Translations under genes and position numbers: made by a program | The notes under the pieces: model-generated | What the model saw: only the letters and a program-made list of their open reading frames with translations | Databases searched by the model: none | What the model was told of the DNA's origin: nothing | Part shown: piece after piece, positions 8,083-17,103 of the stretch | How positions within the stretch are numbered: position 1 is the stretch's first letter | Layout of the letters: the number at the start of each line of letters is the position of its first letter | Origin: Ruminococcaceae bacterium D5 | GTDB lineage: Bacteria; Bacillota; Clostridia; Oscillospirales; Ruminococcaceae | DNA length: 64,000 bases | Direction of reading: 5' to 3' | Assembly (NCBI GenBank): GCA_900113995.1 | Contig: FORK01000005.1 | Span: 1-64,000 of the forward strand

Positions 8083-9361
8083 CGGAATCCTCCTTTGCGG
8101 TGAGCAGATAAACGGTATCGAGGGTCACCTGATTGGCGGCCTCGATGATTTCATCGCGGGTCACCGCCTCCAGCGCGCGGATCTCCTGCTCTGGGGACAC
8201 CACGCGGCCCTCGATGATCCTGCCGAGGTACCAATCTTCCAGCGAGCCGGGGGTATCCGAAACGGCACGCAGGCTGTTTTTCAGCTGAAGACGGGTATTT
8301 TCCAGCGTTTCATCCTCAAAATTTCCCCGGCGGATCTCTTCGAGCTGCGCAAGAATCTCAGATTTCGCAGCTTCAATATTTTTTTGCTCCACACCGCAGT
8401 CCACCATCAGAATGCCGGAGATCCGGTCATAGCGGGCGGCGCAGTAATAGCAGAGCGAAAGCTTCTCGCGCACATTGAGAAACAGCTTGGAGGATGGAGT
8501 TCCGCCATAGAGGGCCGTCATCAGCCGCATCGCGGTCTGCTCCCGCGGGCCGACCGGCACTCCCGTCCGGAAGCCCAGCACCATCTTCGACTGGGCTACG
8601 TCGAATCGTTCGGTCACTTCGTGCACCTCATCCGCCCGCCCGACGATCCGCGCCGGTATGAAGGGACCGGGATGCCGCTCCAGGCCCGCGAACGCCCGCT
8701 TCATCACCTGCGACGCCTGCGAGGGGTCGCCCGGGCCGACAAAGACAATTTCGACCGCCGCGCGGTCAATCAGCTTTCGGTAAGCATCCGCCGCCGATTT
8801 TGCTGTCAAGGCGCGTGCCTGTGCAGCAGTGCCGTATTTCTGGAGCGCCGCCGGATCACCGCGTCCCATCAGCTCGCGGCAGCGCATGACGGCATAGGTG
8901 CGCTTATCATTGATCTGCGCCTCAATCGTATCGATCAGGAACTGGCGCTCCAGCTCAAAATCCCGCTCCGGGAACGCTCCATCCCGGATCACCGGAGAAA
9001 AGACGATCCTTGCGGCAAGCTCCGCTCCCTCGCGCACCAGTTCTTCCCCGCCGAGGGCAAAACGGTCGTCGAGAGTCTTAATCCCGATGGTCACAATCTG
9101 GTTTCCGCCGCTCTTGCTCACATCGCTGACCAGCGAAGCGCCATAGAGGGCATCGAGACGGCGGTTGAGCTGGGTGAAATCCTCACAGCCCTCACAGCCC
9201 TTGCGCATCAGGCAGGGCAGCAGCGCGTTTGCGCTGATCGTTTCGGCATCCATCGGTACAATCAGATTGACCGACAGGCGATTGTGTTTGAATTTGGAGT
9301 CGCTCAGCACCGAGAGGGAAACTCCCTGTGCGAGAGCGGTGCGCATCAAATCGGCTGCCAT
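8072..9361 (-). CDS. M16 family peptidase-like protein lacking the zinc motif (YmfF-like)
   Basis: 429 aa from the ATG at 9361 (MAADLMRTALAQGV), which has AGAGAGG upstream. Where the active partner has HFLEH this protein reads LMRKGCEGCEDF, so it lacks the zinc ligands and is presumably the non-catalytic half of a heterodimer, as in other two-subunit M16 enzymes. The R/Y pair region of the C-terminal domain (SLCYYCAARYDR) is retained. Two cysteines in CEGC replace the usual polar residues. Confidence 0.8.
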   Translation of the reverse strand: MAADLMRTALAQGVSLSVLSDSKFKHNRLSVNLIVPMDAETISANALLPCLMRKGCEGCEDFTQLNRRLDALYGASLVSDVSKSGGNQIVTIGIKTLDDRFALGGEELVREGAELAARIVFSPVIRDGAFPERDFELERQFLIDTIEAQINDKRTYAVMRCRELMGRGDPAALQKYGTAAQARALTAKSAADAYRKLIDRAAVEIVFVGPGDPSQASQVMKRAFAGLERHPGPFIPARIVGRADEVHEVTERFDVAQSKMVLGFRTGVPVGPREQTAMRLMTALYGGTPSSKLFLNVREKLSLCYYCAARYDRISGILMVDCGVEQKNIEAAKSEILAQLEEIRRGNFEDETLENTRLQLKNSLRAVSDTPGSLEDWYLGRIIEGRVVSPEQEIRALEAVTRDEIIEAANQVTLDTVYLLTAKEDSDVN

Positions 9362-9390
9362 AATAAACCTCTCTTGTCGTTTCAAAATTG

Positions 9391-9475
9391 CCTGTCCGTC
9401 CGGCGGACAGGCGGCCTGCCGCAATCCTATGGGAGGCGCGATGATCCCAGCCCGCCCGGCAGACTGGGATCATCG
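9391..9475 (-). promoter_or_regulatory. Structured 5' leader of the M16-M16-lgt operon
   Basis: Between the promoter at 9512-9540 and the start at 9361 the transcript contains two perfect hairpins: CGATGATCCCAG / CTGGGATCATCG (9439-9475) and CCTGTCCG / CGGACAGG (9391-9411). Neither has a T-run, so they do not look like terminators. Confidence 0.5.
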
Positions 9476-9511
9476 GCCGCCAAAAGATGGCGCCACAGCT
9501 ACTACGCGGCT

Positions 9512-9540
9512 ATTATACCACAGGAAATTCATTTTACCAA
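9512..9540 (-). promoter_or_regulatory. Promoter of the M16-M16-lgt operon
   Basis: TTGGTA (9535-9540) and TATAAT (9512-9517) on the minus strand, 17-base spacer. Confidence 0.7.
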
Positions 9541-9649
9541 ATAACATTCCAATAACAAAACCGGCGCGTTCGCCGCCGTGGTTTATCCCCGGCATCCTCT
9601 GTACTGCGCGGGCGGACAGCAACAGGGATGCCGGAGCTTGAGGTCGTGA

Positions 9650-9678
9650 TTTACACCCGGCGTCCGCTGTGCTATAAT
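9650..9678 (+). promoter_or_regulatory. Promoter of the pseudouridine synthase gene
   Basis: TTTACA (9650-9655) and TATAAT (9673-9678), 17-base spacer, 26 bases before the start codon. Confidence 0.75.
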
Positions 9679-9704
9679 GACAAAAACGTAAAGGGGGGGA
9701 AACG

Positions 9705-10664
9705 ATGAAGGCTTTTCCGATCAATCAGAACGATGCGGGCCAGAGGCTGGACCGCTTTGTGAAAAAGGTCGCCCCCACTCTGCCCGGAGGGCTGCTTCAG
9801 CGCTATATCCGCATCAAGCGGATCAAAGTCAACGGAAAGCGGGCGGAAAACAATACAATTCTGTCCCCGGGGGATCTCGTCGAGCTTTATATCAATGATG
9901 AGTTTTTCCCGCCAGAGGAAACGTCCCCCCTCGCCTTCCTCGCTGCAAAGCGGGAGCTGAATATCGTCTATGAGGACGAAAATCTCCTGCTGGCCGACAA
10001 AGAGCCGGGCTTGGTGGTGCACGAGGATGAGAGCGGAGAGCGCGACACCCTCATCAGGCGAATCCAGCGCTATCTGTATGAAAAAGGGGAGTATGACCCC
10101 GCCGCCGAAAACAGCTTTTCGCCCGCCCTCTGCAACCGAATCGACCGCAACACCGGTGGAATTGTCATCGCCGCAAAGAATGCTGCCACCCTGCGGGTGG
10201 TCAATGAGCTGATCCGGGAACGTCTGATCGAAAAATACTATCTCTGCGTTGTTTTTGGACACCCGGTCCCCAAGGAAGCAACTTTGAAGAATTTTCTGCT
10301 CAAGGACGAGCGGGAAAAGCTGGTGTCCGTCTTTGATCAGCCCCGTCCCGGCGCACGGACCGCAATGACCAAATACCGCGTCACAGCCGAGACCGACCGC
10401 TTCTCGCTGCTGGAGGTCGAACTGCTGACCGGGCGCACCCATCAAATCCGCGCACAGATGGCCTATGCAGGGCACCCTCTGCTCGGGGATACCAAGTACG
10501 GCACTGCCGCTCTCAACCGCGGAACCGGATGGCGCTTTCAGGCGCTTTATGCCTACCGGGTCAGATTCAACGCGGGAGAGCGTGCCGAACATCTTTCTTA
10601 TCTGAATGGCAGAGCTTTTCAAGTAAAGCGAGTTCCCTTTACAGATATTTTCCCGACATTTTGA
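9705..10664 (+). CDS. RluA family 23S/tRNA pseudouridine synthase
   Basis: 319 aa. An N-terminal S4-like RNA-binding segment (residues 8-70; NQNDAGQRLDRFVKKV) is followed by the catalytic domain. The catalytic aspartate lies in CNRIDRNTGGIVIAAKN near residue 145, a variant of the usual HRLDRDTSG. GRTHQIRAQMAYAGHPLLGD is the second family signature. It belongs to the RluC/RluD branch; the target uridines cannot be read from sequence. An AAAGGGGGGGAAACG ribosome binding site precedes the start, and it is monocistronic with its own terminator. Confidence 0.92.
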   Translation: MKAFPINQNDAGQRLDRFVKKVAPTLPGGLLQRYIRIKRIKVNGKRAENNTILSPGDLVELYINDEFFPPEETSPLAFLAAKRELNIVYEDENLLLADKEPGLVVHEDESGERDTLIRRIQRYLYEKGEYDPAAENSFSPALCNRIDRNTGGIVIAAKNAATLRVVNELIRERLIEKYYLCVVFGHPVPKEATLKNFLLKDEREKLVSVFDQPRPGARTAMTKYRVTAETDRFSLLEVELLTGRTHQIRAQMAYAGHPLLGDTKYGTAALNRGTGWRFQALYAYRVRFNAGERAEHLSYLNGRAFQVKRVPFTDIFPTF

Positions 10665-10670
10665 TCAGGG

Positions 10671-10713
10671 GAATCCGGGCCTGAAGCAGTAGCTTCAGGC
10701 CCGGATTCCTTTT
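10671..10713 (+). terminator. Strong terminator of the pseudouridine synthase gene
   Basis: A 17-bp perfect stem, GAATCCGGGCCTGAAGC / GCTTCAGGCCCGGATTC, followed by CTTTT, seven bases past the stop. Confidence 0.9.
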
Positions 10714-10747
10714 GGGCTCGGCGGACACCCGCAAAGGCCCTCCATCT

Positions 10748-11629
10748 TTAATGCGCAGAGGAGCTGCCGTCCGCCGGCGATTCCCCGCCAAAGACGCCGC
10801 CTCGCTTCAGCACAAACCGCTGGGTGGGGTATCCGTACTCCACCAGCATCTCGGCCTCAGCAAAGCCAAGGGCCATGATCGCCCTGCGCTGCCCGGTATC
10901 CGCCCGATCCCCTTCGCGGTAGGTTGTGATGCTGACCTCGCAATCCCGCCCCAGTTCCGCCAGCACCCGGTCGAGCAGCGCTTCCGGAACCCCCAGATTC
11001 CGGTAAAACGGGTGAACCCCAAAGAATCCGATGGTGTTCATTTCCCGGGAAAAGAGGAGGATTCCGGCAGCGGACGCCCCATCCTTCAGAATCAGCGCCT
11101 GCCGGCGGCGGATCTGCTCCCGCAGAACCGGAAGATATTCTTCCTCATACAGATGCGGAAAGTCGCCGATTACCTGCCGGACTAGCTCCATCCAGCAGGG
11201 AATGTCCTTCTCCAAGGCATAAGCGATCTCCCACGCCGTTGCACCGCGGGGAACGGTCCTGTTTTCTCCCGGGTGAAACGGAAGCTGAAGAGGATAAAAC
11301 CGCTCCCCCTCCCGGTATCTGCGGGGCGGCTGCTTATACATTGCCGTAAAGGCACCGGTAAATGCCTGCTGGCTTTCATAACCTGCCTCCAGCGCGATCT
11401 CCATAATCGGTTTTTCAGAAAAGACCAGCAGCTTTGCCGCCTCCGTCAGCCTGCGGCGCTGCGTATAGTTATGGATGGTCAGCCCGACCGTCCCGGAAAA
11501 AATGCGGTGCAGATGGTATTTGGAATAGTGGACCGCATCCGCAACCAGCTTCAGATCGACCTTCTCATCCAGATGTGATTCAATATATTCCACCGCCGCC
11601 GCGATGCTTTCAAATTTGCAGTCGGTCAT
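10748..11629 (-). CDS. AraC-type regulator fused to a GNAT acetyltransferase domain
   Basis: 293 aa from the ATG at 11629 (MTDCKFESIAAAVEYI), which has GAGGGG upstream. Residues 1-105 are a two-helix-turn-helix AraC DNA-binding domain (HYSKYHLHRIFSGTVG and EIALEAGYESQQAFTGAF). Residues about 130-270 resemble a GNAT fold, with the acetyl-CoA-binding-like stretch FFGVHPFYRNLGVPEALL. In classical AraC proteins the effector domain is N-terminal; here the C-terminal GNAT-like domain may sense acyl-CoA or modify a small molecule. It is transcribed divergently from the lipoprotein at 11925. Confidence 0.8.
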   Translation of the reverse strand: MTDCKFESIAAAVEYIESHLDEKVDLKLVADAVHYSKYHLHRIFSGTVGLTIHNYTQRRRLTEAAKLLVFSEKPIMEIALEAGYESQQAFTGAFTAMYKQPPRRYREGERFYPLQLPFHPGENRTVPRGATAWEIAYALEKDIPCWMELVRQVIGDFPHLYEEEYLPVLREQIRRRQALILKDGASAAGILLFSREMNTIGFFGVHPFYRNLGVPEALLDRVLAELGRDCEVSITTYREGDRADTGQRRAIMALGFAEAEMLVEYGYPTQRFVLKRGGVFGGESPADGSSSAH

Positions 11630-11924
11630 CTGATCCCCTCCCCGGCGGACGATTGTAGCAAAGATTCCGGCGATGCGTTTCATCATTCTTGCGATTTTTC
11701 GATTCATCCTTATTATAACGAAACGATACCCCGGCGGCTACCCCCTTTCTTTTCGACAAAATCAGGCGCTCCCCATTTCAGGTCTTGCAATTACCGCAGC
11801 GATCTATTAAAATAGGAGTAGCCGCGGATATTAGCACTTGCTAACCAAAATGAATTCCGGAAAGTTCCATATCTGCGGTTGTGCCGCCGGCACAAAATTT
11901 TGTGAAAAGAAAGGATTCCTTCCC

Positions 11925-13106
11925 ATGAAGAAATTGCTATCTCTGTCCCTCGCACTTGCGTTGGGGCTTTCTCTGCTTGCGGGCTGCGCGGGCGCTTCCT
12001 CTTCACAGGCTGAAACGTCTGCGTCCCCCGCCTCTTCCGTTTCCGCTTTAAATGAAACGGTCTCTTCCGAATCCGCCCCCGAACCGGCGGCGCCTGCACC
12101 CTCTGTTCCCGCCGGCCAGTCCGCGGCTTCCTCCGAGACGGAATCCTCTTCCGAAACGGCGCCCGCTTCCATCGGGGAGCCTGCTTCCTCCGAAAGCGAT
12201 ACGGGTTCCGGTTCCGGGGCGGTCCGGGTCATGGCCCTCAAAGGACCGACCGCGATGGGAATGGTGCAGCTGATGAAGGAAAACGGAGAAACCGGACTCT
12301 ATGATTTCACCATCGCTGCCGCCATCGACGAGGTTACTCCCAAGATCGTGCAGGGCTCGGTGGATATCGCCGCTGTTCCGGCCAATCTCGCCGCAGTCCT
12401 CTATAATAACACCCAGGGGAAAATTCAGGTCATCGGCATCAACACCCTCGGCGTTCTCTACGTTGTCGAGGCAGGCGAAACGGTACAGACTGCCGCCGAT
12501 CTGAAGGGCAGGACGATCTACGCCAGCGGAAAGGGCGCAACTCCCGAATATGCCCTGAACTACATTCTGGAACAGAACGGCCTTACTCCCGGCAAGGATG
12601 TCACCATTGAATGGAAATCGGAGCATGCCGAGTGCGTCGCCGCCCTGACCTCCGATGAGGATGGAATCGCCATGCTGCCTCAGCCGTTTGTAGCCACCGC
12701 ACAGGCCAAAAATTCCGACATCCGCATCGCTCTCGATCTGACTGAGGAATGGGATGCCGTCCAGCAGGATGAGGCAAATCCCAGTTCTCTGCTTACCGGC
12801 GTGGTGATTGCCCGCACCGAGTTTATCGAAAACCGCCCTGAGGAGCTCGACGCTTTCCTCAACAGCTACGGAGATTCGGTCAAATTTGTGAACGAAAACA
12901 CGGAAGAGGCGGCGGAACTGATCGGGGAATACAATATTGTCCCTGCCGCCGTTGCGGTAAAAGCCCTGCCTTACTGCAATATCGTTCTGATTGAGAGCAC
13001 CGATATGAAGGAGAAGCTCTCGGGTTACCTCTCAGTCCTTTTCGAACAGAATCCCAAGTCGGTCGGCGGCCAGCTGCCCGGCGATGCCTTCTACTACGGC
13101 GTATAG
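11925..13106 (+). CDS. Substrate-binding lipoprotein (NMT1/SsuA-like), orphan
   Basis: 393 aa from the ATG at 11925, with GAAAGGA upstream. There is a lipoprotein signal peptide with lipobox LLAGC, then about 75 residues rich in Ser, Ala, Glu and Pro (a cell-wall spacer), then a periplasmic-binding-protein fold resembling ABC substrate binders for nitrate/sulfonate/thiamine precursors (VMALKGPTAMGMVQLMKE, ALNYILEQNGLTPGKDV). No ABC permease or ATPase gene is adjacent, so the partner transporter must be elsewhere. It ends with its own terminator. Confidence 0.8.
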   Translation: MKKLLSLSLALALGLSLLAGCAGASSSQAETSASPASSVSALNETVSSESAPEPAAPAPSVPAGQSAASSETESSSETAPASIGEPASSESDTGSGSGAVRVMALKGPTAMGMVQLMKENGETGLYDFTIAAAIDEVTPKIVQGSVDIAAVPANLAAVLYNNTQGKIQVIGINTLGVLYVVEAGETVQTAADLKGRTIYASGKGATPEYALNYILEQNGLTPGKDVTIEWKSEHAECVAALTSDEDGIAMLPQPFVATAQAKNSDIRIALDLTEEWDAVQQDEANPSSLLTGVVIARTEFIENRPEELDAFLNSYGDSVKFVNENTEEAAELIGEYNIVPAAVAVKALPYCNIVLIESTDMKEKLSGYLSVLFEQNPKSVGGQLPGDAFYYGV

Positions 13107-13119
13107 GCAGCTGTGCACA

Positions 13120-13158
13120 GCACCCGCAGGAAAGCATTCCTGCGGGTGCTTGCGTTTT
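13120..13158 (+). terminator. Terminator of the substrate-binding lipoprotein gene
   Basis: GCACCCGCAGGAA-AGCA-TTCCTGCGGGTGC (13 bp perfect stem) followed by TTGCGTTTT. Confidence 0.8.
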
Positions 13159-13226
13159 ATCCCCAATTGGGTTACACTATCCTTGCTGTATTTCGAATTC
13201 CGTCACATCCGAAGGAGATGTAAGCC

Positions 13227-14402
13227 ATGAAACGCTACAATTTTGACCGGGTCATCGACCGCAGCGGAACCCAAGCCAAAAAACTGCTTCAGCTTCCCAA
13301 GGGGGCGCCGGATGATGTGCTGAGCCTCTGGATCGCAGACATGGACTTTGCCTGTGCCGACCCGATTCTCGAAGCACTGCACCGCCGGATTGACGAGGGA
13401 ATCTTTGGATATACCCAATATAAAACCCCTGAATGCATGGCCGCAATCACCGGCTGGTTTTTCCGGCGGTTCGGCTGGGAGATTGACCCCGGCGAAATCT
13501 TTTTCTCGCCCGGAGTTGTCCCTGCGCTCGGCGCTCTGATCAGCATCCTCTCGGACGAGGGGGATGGCATCGTCATCCAAAACCCTGTCTATGGCCCCTT
13601 CGCCGGAAAAATTGCGGGCAACGGCCGCCGGGTGGTTCAGAATCCGCTGATCTGCCGCGACGGCGATTACACGATGGATTTCGACGATCTTGCAGCCAAA
13701 CTGGACGATCCCACCGTCAAAGGGATGATCCTTTGCAGCCCTCACAACCCTTCCGGACGGGTTTGGACGCAGGAGGAGCTGAAAACCGTCGTCTCCCTCT
13801 GCGAAGCACGGGATAAGTGGATCATTGCCGATGAAATTCACTGCGATATCGTTCGGGCGGGGGTAAAGCACCATCCGCTGCTCAAGCTCTGCCCCGAATA
13901 CCGCCGCCGAATCATCTCCTGCACCGCTCCAAGCAAAACCTTCAACCTCGCAGGAATGCAAATGTCAAGCATCGTGATCCCCAATCCCGAATATCAGGCG
14001 CTCTGGAAGCGTCAGACCATTGAGCGCACCGGACTTTTCCATCCTGGCGCTCTCGGTGTAACCGCGATGATCGCAGCCTACAACGAGGCGGAGGACTGGG
14101 TTGACCAGATGAACGCCTATGTCGATGAAAATTTTCGCTTTGCCGCCGGCTTTATTGCCCGGGAGCTTCCGCTCGCGCGGGTTATCCCTTCGCAGGGCAC
14201 CTACCTGCTTTGGGTGGACTGCCGCGGCTACGGATTTTCTCCCGACGAGCTGGCCGAACGGATGCTGCACCGGGGACGCCTCGCCCTTGACGAAGGGGTG
14301 ATCTTCGGGGAAGGCGGCGAGGGGTTCGAGCGGATCAATCTCGCCTGTCCCCGCAGCGTCGTTGCGGAATTCCTCAAGCGGTTCTGCCGCGCGCTTTCCT
14401 GA
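13227..14402 (+). CDS. PatB/MalY family pyridoxal-phosphate-dependent C-S lyase
   Basis: 391 aa, fold-type I aminotransferase relative that normally cleaves cystathionine or similar beta-C-S bonds to give pyruvate, ammonia and a thiol. MDFACADPILEALHRRID near the N-terminus, CSPHNPSGRVWTQEEL, the DEIHCDIV stretch and the PLP lysine in TAPSKTFNLAGMQ are the subgroup's landmarks. GAAGGAGATG precedes the start. It is probably monocistronic, since terminators flank it on both sides. Confidence 0.92.
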   Translation: MKRYNFDRVIDRSGTQAKKLLQLPKGAPDDVLSLWIADMDFACADPILEALHRRIDEGIFGYTQYKTPECMAAITGWFFRRFGWEIDPGEIFFSPGVVPALGALISILSDEGDGIVIQNPVYGPFAGKIAGNGRRVVQNPLICRDGDYTMDFDDLAAKLDDPTVKGMILCSPHNPSGRVWTQEELKTVVSLCEARDKWIIADEIHCDIVRAGVKHHPLLKLCPEYRRRIISCTAPSKTFNLAGMQMSSIVIPNPEYQALWKRQTIERTGLFHPGALGVTAMIAAYNEAEDWVDQMNAYVDENFRFAAGFIARELPLARVIPSQGTYLLWVDCRGYGFSPDELAERMLHRGRLALDEGVIFGEGGEGFERINLACPRSVVAEFLKRFCRALS

Positions 14403-14490
14403 CCAGCTCTGATTCCTGCCGCATTCGCAGAACGCCCCGCCTCTCCGCTGCAAATTTCCCGCTCTGCCCGCCAATTTGCCCCGTCTCTGC

Positions 14491-14527
14491 GCGATGCGAA
14501 ATGCCGGCCTTTTCGCATCGCGTTTTT
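14491..14527 (+). terminator. Terminator downstream of the PatB-type gene
   Basis: GCGATGCGAAA / TTTCGCATCGC stem followed by GTTTTTC, about 90 bases after the stop. Confidence 0.75.
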
Positions 14528-14797
14528 CTATTGTGCCGCTTTTGCAAACAGAACCGCCGGCTCTGCCGGTGATGGCAAAAAGCTTTCCCTTCAAGCGCCG
14601 GGTGAAACGGACCGCCAACAGCCTTCAGACAGCGGGAGGCTGTCACCCCAGCAGCGGCAGCCCCCCTGATGGGCTGCGGGGCGGTCGATGCAAACGGAAC
14701 ATTTCAGCTTCTATTGAGCGGCATGCTGCATCATGCCCTTCCGGGATCTGCTCAACCCTCCGGCTTAACCGGAGATCCCGACTCCTTTTGAAAGAAG
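14528..14797. other. Gene-free stretch before the M28 peptidase, with one dispersed repeat copy
   Basis: No reading frame here is convincing. It contains a copy of dispersed repeat A at 14671-14707 and, at 14742-14779, self-complementary CGGGATCT / AGATCCCG with an inner CTCCGG / CCGGAG hairpin just before the peptidase gene. Confidence 0.5.
14671..14707 (+). repeat. Dispersed repeat A, copy 1
   Basis: GGGCTGCGGGGCGG, then CGATGCAAACGGAACATTTCAG. It matches copies near 20857 (plus) and 28199 (minus). Confidence 0.6.
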
Positions 14798-16834
14798 ATG
14801 TCTGCCATGACAAGGCCCACCTCGGACCAAATCGCCTACCTCGCGCTGATTGACCCTGACGCCTCCTACCGGCTGGCCAAGCGGATGGAGCGTTTTAAGA
14901 GCAATTCAGTGCTCGGTTACCGTACCGCCGGCTCCAGGGCGGAATTCGAAACCGGTGAAATGCTGCTGGAGGAGATGCGCGCCATCGGATTATCCGATCT
15001 GCGCAAAGATCCCTTCCCTGTTGACGGCTGGGAATTCCGCAAGGCGCGGATGCAGTTTACCGATGACGAAGACGGTGAGCATTACTGCGAACTCGGCGGC
15101 TACCAGACCAATTTTCACACCAACGGCTGGAAACGTTTTGCCGTCGTTGACGCCGGGCGCTGCACCGAAGCCGAGCTTTCCCGGCTCGACGTACGCGGCA
15201 AGCTGGTGCTCGCCGATATCAATCAGCGGGACGACTGGTGGATTTCCTACCCGGTTTATCAGGCTTACCTGCACGGCGCAGCCGCGGTGATCGCCGTACA
15301 GCAAAACGGCTACGGCGAGGTGGATTCCGCCGCTCTGAACGCTCAGAACATCTGCGGTCCGGCCGATGCCCCCGCCTTTTCCCTCTCGCGCCGGGATGCC
15401 CGCGCACTGCGCGCCCAGATGGAGGACGGAGAAATTTCCGTTCTGTTCGACGCACATTCCACCGTAACCCCCGGGCAGACCTCCTATAACATTGTAGGCA
15501 GTATTCCCGGCGCGGACCCAGACTCAATGATTCTGGTCAGCGCGCATTACGACAGCTATTTTTCCGGCTTTCAGGACGATAACGCCGCCGTCGCGCTGAT
15601 GCTCGGCATCGCGCGGGCGCTTGCCGCAAGCGGAATCAAACCGCGTCATACCGTCGTTTTCTGTGCGATGGCTGCAGAGGAGTGGGGCGTTTCTGATACC
15701 AAATACGACTGGTCGACCGGCGCTTACAGCCAGATTTTCCGGGTGCACCCCGAGTGGGCCGGAAAAATCATCGCTGACCTGAATTTCGAGCTTCCCGCCT
15801 ATGCCCACGATACACAGGATGTCATCCGCTGCGTCTATGAGTACGCAGGTTTTCTCCGGGAATTCTCACAGGGATTCCGGGATGTAGGACATATCTACCC
15901 CGACGGGGTTTCGGTCGTCTCCCCTGTCCTGACCTGGTCAGATGACTTCTCCCTCTCAATCGCGGGCGTCCCCTCGCTGGTCAACGATTTTGCCGGCGGG
16001 AGCTTTATGGAGACCCACTACCACTCCCAATTTGACAACGACGATGCCTACGATCCCGATATTTACCGTTTCCACCATGAGCTGTATGGCTGCTTGCTAC
16101 TGGCCTTTGACCGCTGCCTGCTGCCGCCCCTCGATTTTTCTCCGCGGCTCGAGGCGCTGTGCAACTCCCTTGACCGGGAGTGGTCCGATTCACAGCAGGC
16201 AGACGAGCTGACGGAGGCGGTCGGACAGGCGCTTCGGGTGGCCGGCCGCTGCCGCGACCGGGTCGGCGCACTCAACCGGCGCTTTGCGTCTCTCGCCCAC
16301 AGAGATGCGGAAGCCGTCCGGCTCTGGGAGGATTCCCGGCCTCTGGAACGGGAGCTGCTCGCCGCCTTCCGTTTCTGCGAGGATGCCTTTGTGCGCCTGA
16401 CATGGCACGATGAGGTGATTTTTCCGCATCAGTATGCCCAGCGCAATTTGACTCTGCTTGCGCGTGCGGCCGAGGCACTCACGCTGGGCGACCGTCGCGG
16501 TGCGCTCGAGGCCCTCGCCGGAATCGACGCCAATCACTATGCCCGCTTTTTCAGTCGTGAGGTCTGCCGTCATTTTACCGACTATGCGCTCCATCAGCCC
16601 GCCGAACGGCTGATGTGGGGCGCGGGACGGCTTCCCGGACACTGCGAGCTGTTCGAAGCCGTGCGCGCGCTGGAGGAAAACCGCGCGGATTCCTCTCAGA
16701 TTCTGCGGGAAATCGGACAGGCGCAGGACGCGCAGCGCTGTCTTCTCGCCCAAAGCATCCGCCAGGAAACCGAGGACTGCCGCACCCTCGCCTCCCTTCT
16801 GGAGAGGGCGGAGGAAAGCCGAGTATTTCAATGA
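14798..16834 (+). CDS. M28 family zinc aminopeptidase with PA insert and long C-terminal region
   Basis: 678 aa. After an N-terminal segment there is a PA-like insert (about residues 110-230), then the M28 core: metal ligands in ILVSAHYDSYFSGFQDDN near residue 250-264, MAAEEWG near 294, and a histidine in METHYHSQFDNDD near 410. The last about 230 residues are charged, Ala/Leu/Arg-rich and probably helical, an extension beyond most M28 enzymes. There is no signal peptide, so it is likely a cytoplasmic peptidase. An alternative start three codons downstream (MTRPTSDQ) is possible. Confidence 0.85.
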   Translation: MSAMTRPTSDQIAYLALIDPDASYRLAKRMERFKSNSVLGYRTAGSRAEFETGEMLLEEMRAIGLSDLRKDPFPVDGWEFRKARMQFTDDEDGEHYCELGGYQTNFHTNGWKRFAVVDAGRCTEAELSRLDVRGKLVLADINQRDDWWISYPVYQAYLHGAAAVIAVQQNGYGEVDSAALNAQNICGPADAPAFSLSRRDARALRAQMEDGEISVLFDAHSTVTPGQTSYNIVGSIPGADPDSMILVSAHYDSYFSGFQDDNAAVALMLGIARALAASGIKPRHTVVFCAMAAEEWGVSDTKYDWSTGAYSQIFRVHPEWAGKIIADLNFELPAYAHDTQDVIRCVYEYAGFLREFSQGFRDVGHIYPDGVSVVSPVLTWSDDFSLSIAGVPSLVNDFAGGSFMETHYHSQFDNDDAYDPDIYRFHHELYGCLLLAFDRCLLPPLDFSPRLEALCNSLDREWSDSQQADELTEAVGQALRVAGRCRDRVGALNRRFASLAHRDAEAVRLWEDSRPLERELLAAFRFCEDAFVRLTWHDEVIFPHQYAQRNLTLLARAAEALTLGDRRGALEALAGIDANHYARFFSREVCRHFTDYALHQPAERLMWGAGRLPGHCELFEAVRALEENRADSSQILREIGQAQDAQRCLLAQSIRQETEDCRTLASLLERAEESRVFQ

Positions 16835-17103
16835 AATAAAGAGGTTTCGGGAGTTTACCCGCCGTTTGGCAAAACAAAACGCGGTTGGCCGCGGTCAATT
16901 GCGATTAAACCTTGCACAATCCGTTTGCGAAAGACTTGTATAGAATGCTATACTGAAATTGTTCAGAGAAGCAGCTCCATCCGGCAAATCGGGAGCGCGA
17001 AAAACCGCGTTCTTCCATAGGGGTGGAATTATGAACTAGCCAAAACTCGCCTAGTGGATATGCAAAACAACCAATCTCCAACGATACAAAGGTGAGTGAA
17101 ACT

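Noticed and set aside
8030-9544. 504-codon plus-strand open frame opposite the M16 peptidases
   Set aside because: Antisense to two recognisable M16 genes; no ribosome binding site or family motif.
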